Positions 59,856 through 64,000 of a DNA stretch of 64,000 nucleotides are shown piece after piece. The number at the start of each line of letters is the position of its first letter. Position 1 is the first letter of the stretch. This stretch comes from Pseudoalteromonas shioyasakiensis. GTDB taxonomy: Bacteria; Pseudomonadota; Gammaproteobacteria; Enterobacterales; Alteromonadaceae. Location of the stretch: positions 1 to 64,000 of the forward strand of contig NZ_LRUE01000014.1 of the NCBI RefSeq assembly GCF_001550135.1, given 5' to 3'. The translations under genes and the position numbers were made by a program. The notes beneath the pieces were generated by a model. The model did no database searches, had not been told where the DNA came from, and worked only from the letters and a program-made list of their open reading frames with translations.

Positions 59856-60062
59856 TTATTGATACGAAAACACGTCGTCTAGTTTTTTATCAAACAGTTG
59901 AGCAATCTTAAAAGCCACCTCAAGAGAGGGGGAATATTTACCTTTTTCAATCGCTACTATAGTTTGCCTTGAAACACCAACAGCCTCTGCTAATGCTTGC
60001 TGAGTCATTTCATTGTGATGAAATCGAAGTTCCCGAATAGTATTACTGAGCTGTTTTGTCAT
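59856..60062 (-). CDS. XRE family helix-turn-helix regulator
   Basis: 68 residues, single HTH_3 domain (TQQALAEAVGVSRQTIVAIEKGKYSPSL). Such short regulators, resembling Rrf/YdcN-like proteins, usually sit with a small membrane protein, as here. Its ATG follows the membrane-gene stop with no gap. Probably represses its own operon; a perfect 13-bp inverted repeat lies in the promoter (60538-60596). Confidence 0.9.
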   Translation of the reverse strand: MTKQLSNTIRELRFHHNEMTQQALAEAVGVSRQTIVAIEKGKYSPSLEVAFKIAQLFDKKLDDVFSYQ

Positions 60063-60521
60063 TTAGCTGTCTCTTCGATATAAATATGCTTTGCTGGCAA
60101 TAGTAATAATTTCACTCACTAAAAAACCAATAATAAGAAAGTGCATAATATTATATAGATCAGAGACCTCAGGTAACAGCATACGTCCAGACACACGCTC
60201 AATTTGCGTTGTTAAAAATACACACATTAAGATAATTGCAGAGCAAAACCAATGACCAAGTTTGGTGCTTTTTAGCTCGATGAGCTTATCGCGCTCATCA
60301 TCTCCTAAGTCTGCTTCTTTGTGTTTAATACCCGCAAGCACAGATTGCATAATGATCTCTAGGATCACCGCTACTACAACAACCTTATACAAATAAGACA
60401 CCATGGTCTCTTGGCTTAGAGCCCCCGCGGCTTGTAGTGAATTAATACCTAACAGGTAATAGCTTAAAAGGCCTATGGTTACCACCAAGGTGCCCCAAAT
60501 TGTCATTTCTTTGTAGCTCAT
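60063..60521 (-). CDS. membrane protein paired with the XRE regulator
   Basis: 152 residues, four membrane segments (about 8-27, 42-64, 90-108, 120-145) and a charged loop KHKEADLGDDERDKLIELKS typical of DUF2178-like proteins that accompany XRE regulators. Function unknown; perhaps the signal input of the pair. First gene of the operon; GGGTG upstream. Confidence 0.75.
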   Translation of the reverse strand: MSYKEMTIWGTLVVTIGLLSYYLLGINSLQAAGALSQETMVSYLYKVVVVAVILEIIMQSVLAGIKHKEADLGDDERDKLIELKSTKLGHWFCSAIILMCVFLTTQIERVSGRMLLPEVSDLYNIMHFLIIGFLVSEIITIASKAYLYRRDS

Positions 60522-60537
60522 TTTTTCACCCTATGTA

Positions 60538-60596
60538 AAAAATATTTGACTTGGTGTTAAGTAAACTACTCATTGCTTGCTGTGTCAAATATTTTT
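60538..60596. promoter_or_regulatory. 13-bp inverted repeat at the XRE operon promoter
   Basis: AAAAATATTTGAC (60538-60550) and GTCAAATATTTTT (60584-60596), perfect arms 33 nt apart, in the only promoter-containing gap of the XRE operon. The arms could be two operator half-sites for looping, or two full sites. Confidence 0.55.
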
Positions 60597-60705
60597 AACA
60601 TCATGTATGGTATTTTTATCATTGACGTATTTCGTTACATTTAGTTAAGAACTAATTTGTACCGCACAGGCTCTTATGAAAACAAACAACAAATAAGGAA
60701 CGAAT

Positions 60706-61365
60706 ATGAACTGGCTTTTGAAAGTATGGAAAAATAACCGCTCTTTGATTTTATTTATCTGCTTGATGAGTGTTTTTAGAAGTGCGGTGGCTGATTGGTA
60801 TGAAGTGCCAACAGGTTCAATGAACCCGACCATCGTTGAAGGGGATCGAATTTTAACGGATAAAATGGCTTATGATCTGCGTGTGCCATTTAGTCATATT
60901 TCGCTAATGCGCACAGATGAGCCAAAAGCCGGTGATATCATTGTATTTGACTCTAAAGCTGCAAATAATCGCTTAATAAAGCGTGTCGTTGGCGTGCCTG
61001 GCGATACAGTGACATTAGTAGATAATAGATTGATCATTAACGGTAAAGCACTTGATTACGCATTAACTGATGATAAGCAAGAGCAGCAGATACTCATTGA
61101 AAACCTTGCCGGTGTTCAGCACGCTATTCAGGTATCAAAAACGCCCTCGGTGATGCAGCATTTTGCACCTGTCGTTATTCCCAAAGATATGTATCTAGCG
61201 ATGGGCGATAACCGTGATAATAGTGCAGACTCACGAGTGATTGGGCTAGTGCCTCGCAGTGAGTTATTAGGTAAAGCTAAAAGAGTCATAGTGTCACTTG
61301 ATTATGATGATTATTACTTACCTCGAAAAGAGCGACTCTTGCATGATTTGTACTTAGCACCCTAG
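60706..61365 (+). CDS. signal peptidase I (small form)
   Basis: 219 residues with one membrane anchor (about 13-32). Catalytic Ser in PTGSMNPTI and Lys in NRLIKRVVGVPGD, followed by AMGDNRDNSADSR, all in order. Shorter than the housekeeping LepB (~300, two anchors), so probably a second or substrate-specific copy. AAGGA upstream. Followed by an SGNH lipoprotein after 83 nt. Confidence 0.92.
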   Translation: MNWLLKVWKNNRSLILFICLMSVFRSAVADWYEVPTGSMNPTIVEGDRILTDKMAYDLRVPFSHISLMRTDEPKAGDIIVFDSKAANNRLIKRVVGVPGDTVTLVDNRLIINGKALDYALTDDKQEQQILIENLAGVQHAIQVSKTPSVMQHFAPVVIPKDMYLAMGDNRDNSADSRVIGLVPRSELLGKAKRVIVSLDYDDYYLPRKERLLHDLYLAP

Positions 61366-61448
61366 ATAAAAATCGTACAAAAATTGGCAATTTATAATTT
61401 TGTGTTTCAATATTAACGACATAAAAATAATAAGCCAAAAGGTAAAGT

Positions 61449-62264
61449 ATGATAAATGATAAGTTTACTAGATTAATTCGATATTATTTGTTACTCGTCT
61501 TTTTGATTAGCCTAGTTGCATGTGGTTCGAGCTCAAAAAACGAATCTACAAAAGTTGATGACACTAACAGCTCAACACCAGATACAGGTGCTCAGCTTGT
61601 CGATAACAGTGGCAGTGCTGACTATCATATTATTATTTATGGCAATAGCCATAGCGCTAGATTAGGGGATTTGCTTGAACAGCTTATTTCCAGTGAGTTA
61701 ACCAACGCTCAAGTTTCAACTCTTACCGTCAGTGGTCGCTTTTTAGATGAAATAGTGAACACATCGGGCAATGTTGAAAAGCTACAGCAAGCCAATTGGA
61801 GCCATGCTATTTTTCAAGGTCAAAAGTATTCTCAGTCTGGCTCTGTTAATTATTCTACAAGTGAGACTGAGCGATTAATTGCCAGTGCAAAAGAGCTGGA
61901 AATTACACCTATTTTGTTTCCAGAGCATCCACAGCAAGGTGACAGCAAAGAAGGAGAGCTTGTCTATCAATTGCATTTGTCGATTAGTGAAAAAGAGGCA
62001 AGCTGTGTAGCACCAATCGGCTTAGTTTGGGACAAAGCAATCGCCGCATTACCGGAGCTTAATTTTTACAGTGCAGATGGAAATCATGCTTCAGATGCAG
62101 GGCACTTACTGACCGCGATGACTTTTTATGAAGTTATAACAGGTGAGCTTGCAGATACCCTAGCTTACAATGCTGCTTTTGCGATTACCGAACAACAACA
62201 CCAGCAGTTTGGGCAAATAATTACTCAAGTACTGACTGAGTATCCTGCATGCCCAAGCTCATAA
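61449..62264 (+). CDS. SGNH/GDSL-type lipoprotein
   Basis: 271 residues. Signal with lipobox LISLVACG (Cys ~25), a Ser/Thr-rich linker, then an SGNH hydrolase-like domain: block I reads YGNSHSARLGDLL (GNS instead of GDS) and block V DGNHASDAGH has the Asp-His pair. Probably a membrane-anchored esterase; substrate unknown. Confidence 0.75.
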   Translation: MINDKFTRLIRYYLLLVFLISLVACGSSSKNESTKVDDTNSSTPDTGAQLVDNSGSADYHIIIYGNSHSARLGDLLEQLISSELTNAQVSTLTVSGRFLDEIVNTSGNVEKLQQANWSHAIFQGQKYSQSGSVNYSTSETERLIASAKELEITPILFPEHPQQGDSKEGELVYQLHLSISEKEASCVAPIGLVWDKAIAALPELNFYSADGNHASDAGHLLTAMTFYEVITGELADTLAYNAAFAITEQQHQQFGQIITQVLTEYPACPSS

Positions 62265-62300
62265 GCTAACAACATTAATCTAAAGCATTCATTAAATACA

Positions 62301-62336
62301 AAAAAACCGTTGTGTCTGAAACACAACGGTTCTTTA
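62301..62336. terminator. bidirectional terminator between the SGNH gene and metG
   Basis: AACCGTTGTGT / ACACAACGGTT, 11-bp stem, 5-nt loop, A6 on one side and T-rich on the other. Confidence 0.9.
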
Positions 62337-62357
62337 TATTAACTAGCAATTGTGTAA

Positions 62358-64000
62358 TTACATTACACGCATGCCAGGCTCTGAGCCTTCATCTGGATTA
62401 AGAATATAAATTTCTTTACCGCCAGGGCCTGCAGCTAATACCATGCCTTCAGACATACCGAAACGCATCTTACGAGGCTTAAGGTTCGCTACCATTACCG
62501 TTAGCTTGCCTTCAATGTCTTCTGGTGCATACGCAGATTTAATGCCTGCGAATACTTGGCGCGTTTCGCCACCTAAATCTAAAGTTAGTTTTAATAACTT
62601 ATCTGCGCCTTCAACGTGTTCTGCTTTAGCAATTTTTGCTACGCGTAAATCAACTTTCGCAAAATCATCAAATTCGATTTCTGGGCTGATAGGTTCTTTT
62701 GCTAGTGGGCTGTTTGGATCAATCTTGTCTTTTTCAGCAACTAGACTTTCTTTTGACTCTTCAATCATTTTGTTTACTTTATCCATTTCAACACGTTGCA
62801 TTAACGGTTTGAACTTATTAATTGCGTGACCAACAAGCGCTTTTTGCGCGCCTTGCCATGTTAAACCGTCGTTTAAGAAGGCTTCAACGTTTGCAGCCAT
62901 ACCTGGAAGAACAGGTTTTAAGTAGGTGATAAGTACACGGAACATATTTAAACCAAGTGAGCATACATCGTGTGCTTCTTGTTGTTTTGTTTCGTCTTTA
63001 ATCAATACCCAAGGTGCCTTAGCGTCGATGAATTGGTTTGCTTTATCAGCAAGGGCCATGATTTCACGAATTGCACGGCTGTAATCACGGTTTTCATAGT
63101 GGTTTGCGATGCTTGCAGCAGCTGCTTGGAACTCACCTAATAGCGCTTCGTCCATTACGGTGTCGCTAAGCTTGCCGTCAAACTTCTTGGTGATGAAGCT
63201 TGCACAACGACTTGCGATATTAACCACTTTACCTACTAAGTCTGAGTTTACACGTAGTGCAAAGTCTTCAAGGTTTAAATCAAGGTCAGTGATGCCGTTG
63301 TTTAGTTTTGCTGCGTAGTAATAACGAAGATATTCAGGATCTAGGTTATCAAGGTAAGTACGTGCCTTAACAAAAGTGCCTTTTGATTTAGACATCTTCG
63401 CGCCATTCACAGTTACAAAACCGTGGGCAAATACATTTGTTGGCTTTCTGAATTTTGCGCCATCTAACATTGCAGGCCAGAATAAGCTGTGGAAATAGAT
63501 GATATCTTTACCAATGAAGTGGTAAAGCTCTGCATCTGAGTCTTCGCTCCAGAATGCATCAAAATCAATCCCTTTTTTATCACACAGGTTTTTAAAGCTT
63601 GCCATGTAGCCGATTGGTGCATCGAGCCACACGTAGAAATATTTACCCGGTGCACCAGGGATTTCAAAACCAAAGTAAGGTGCGTCACGGCTGATATCCC
63701 ACTGCTGTAGGCCATCTGCAAACCATTCATCAAGCTTGTTCGCCATTTCTTGTTGAATCGTACCTGAGTGTAACCACTCTTTAAGCATGTCTTCAAAAGC
63801 AGGTAGGTCGAAGAAGTAATGCTCAGAATCTTTTAAGATTGGCTCAGCACCCGACATAACAGAGCGTGGGTTGATAAGCTCAGTTGGGCTGTAAGTTGCA
63901 CCGCAAGAATCACAGCTGTCACCGTTTTGATCTTCAGACTTACACGTTGGGCAAGTACCTGTTACAAAGCGATCTGGTAAGAAGATACCTTTCTCTGGGT
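62358..64000 (-). CDS. metG: methionyl-tRNA synthetase (3' part, runs off the window)
   Basis: The open frame continues to the right edge, so the N-terminal ~120 codons including HIGH lie outside. Visible: zinc-binding CPTC...CDSC, the catalytic KMSKS loop ([12 protein letters not shown]), anticodon-binding helical domain, and the C-terminal EMAP/OB tRNA-binding domain ([23 protein letters not shown] to the end). The Met codon at 63857 is internal. Homodimeric enzyme for both initiator and elongator tRNA-Met. Confidence 0.97.
   Translation of the reverse strand, partial: PEKGIFLPDRFVTGTCPTCKSEDQNGDSCDSCGATYSPTELINPRSVMSGAEPILKDSEHYFFDLPAFEDMLKEWLHSGTIQQEMANKLDEWFADGLQQWDISRDAPYFGFEIPGAPGKYFYVWLDAPIGYMASFKNLCDKKGIDFDAFWSEDSDAELYHFIGKDIIYFHSLFWPAMLDGAKFRKPTNVFAHGFVTVNGAKMSKSKGTFVKARTYLDNLDPEYLRYYYAAKLNNGITDLDLNLEDFALRVNSDLVGKVVNIASRCASFITKKFDGKLSDTVMDEALLGEFQAAAASIANHYENRDYSRAIREIMALADKANQFIDAKAPWVLIKDETKQQEAHDVCSLGLNMFRVLITYLKPVLPGMAANVEAFLNDGLTWQGAQKALVGHAINKFKPLMQRVEMDKVNKMIEESKESLVAEKDKIDPNSPLAKEPISPEIEFDDFAKVDLRVAKIAKAEHVEGADKLLKLTLDLGGETRQVFAGIKSAYAPEDIEGKLTVMVANLKPRKMRFGMSEGMVLAAGPGGKEIYILNPDEGSEPGMRVM

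Noticed and set aside
62443..62829. Plus-strand ORFs within metG
   Set aside because: Antisense shadows of the metG coding frame, without ribosome sites or recognisable domains.

Overview
The window looks like chromosomal DNA of a marine gammaproteobacterium of the Alteromonadales, most likely Pseudoalteromonas or a close relative. This is inferred from the moderate-to-low GC content, trpE-G-D-CF-B-A order with a fused trpCF, linkage of trp to rnm/yciO/scpA, the 480-residue form of GAPDH, DUF349, DUF2989, DUF2066 and DUF2999 families, and a TonB receptor. No phage, transposase, CRISPR array or tRNA gene was seen.

Layout. 1-377 is the end of an rRNA operon (23S-5S spacer, 5S rRNA, terminator). 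378-852 is a gene-free mosaic of REP-like palindromes, heptamer repeats and pyrimidine-rich tracts. 853-6410 carries a DUF2066 protein, hda, pheS, pheT and ihfA. 6446-16072 holds a lipoprotein, GAPDH, a cytosolic-type carboxypeptidase, an AGCS amino-acid:sodium symporter, a zinc-ribbon/DUF1315/DUF349 cluster and a second lipoprotein. 16115-19136 is a sigma-54 circuit: a PAS/AAA+/Fis activator, paired upstream palindromes, a -24/-12 promoter and ccoG. 19121-25649 has a STAS-like protein, an M14 peptidase, a PilZ-like protein, an AI-2E family permease, a PhoPQ-like operon with PepSY and LprI-like partners, and YciI. 25826-29760 carries an NSS transporter, a CPBP protein, YciB, HU and a DJ-1/PfpI protein.

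29941-36906 is the whole trp operon on the minus strand. Its leader has two complete attenuators in tandem: two leader peptides, each with three consecutive Trp codons, each followed by its own competing antiterminator and terminator. I regard this as the most remarkable item. Divergently, rnm-yciO-scpA follow at 37069-39383. scpA is not followed by scpB but by repeats and a run of accessory genes (ABM monooxygenase, small secreted protein, GNAT, cytochrome b561 plus YceI, a periplasmic-binding-like protein).

44337-53266 is a same-strand group of little-known function: a hydrolase, an acetoacetate-decarboxylase-like protein, a large FAD oxidoreductase, a TonB-dependent receptor and a 7TMR-DISM hybrid sensor kinase. 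It leads into central carbon control: an isocitrate dehydrogenase whose NADP-contacting residues are replaced, a LysR regulator, and aceK (IDH kinase/phosphatase). The last part carries a lipocalin-like protein, a quinone oxidoreductase, DUF2999, an XRE/membrane-protein pair, a small signal peptidase I, an SGNH lipoprotein and the 3' part of metG, which runs off the right edge.

All functional calls come from reading translated sequence and motifs. No database search was run.
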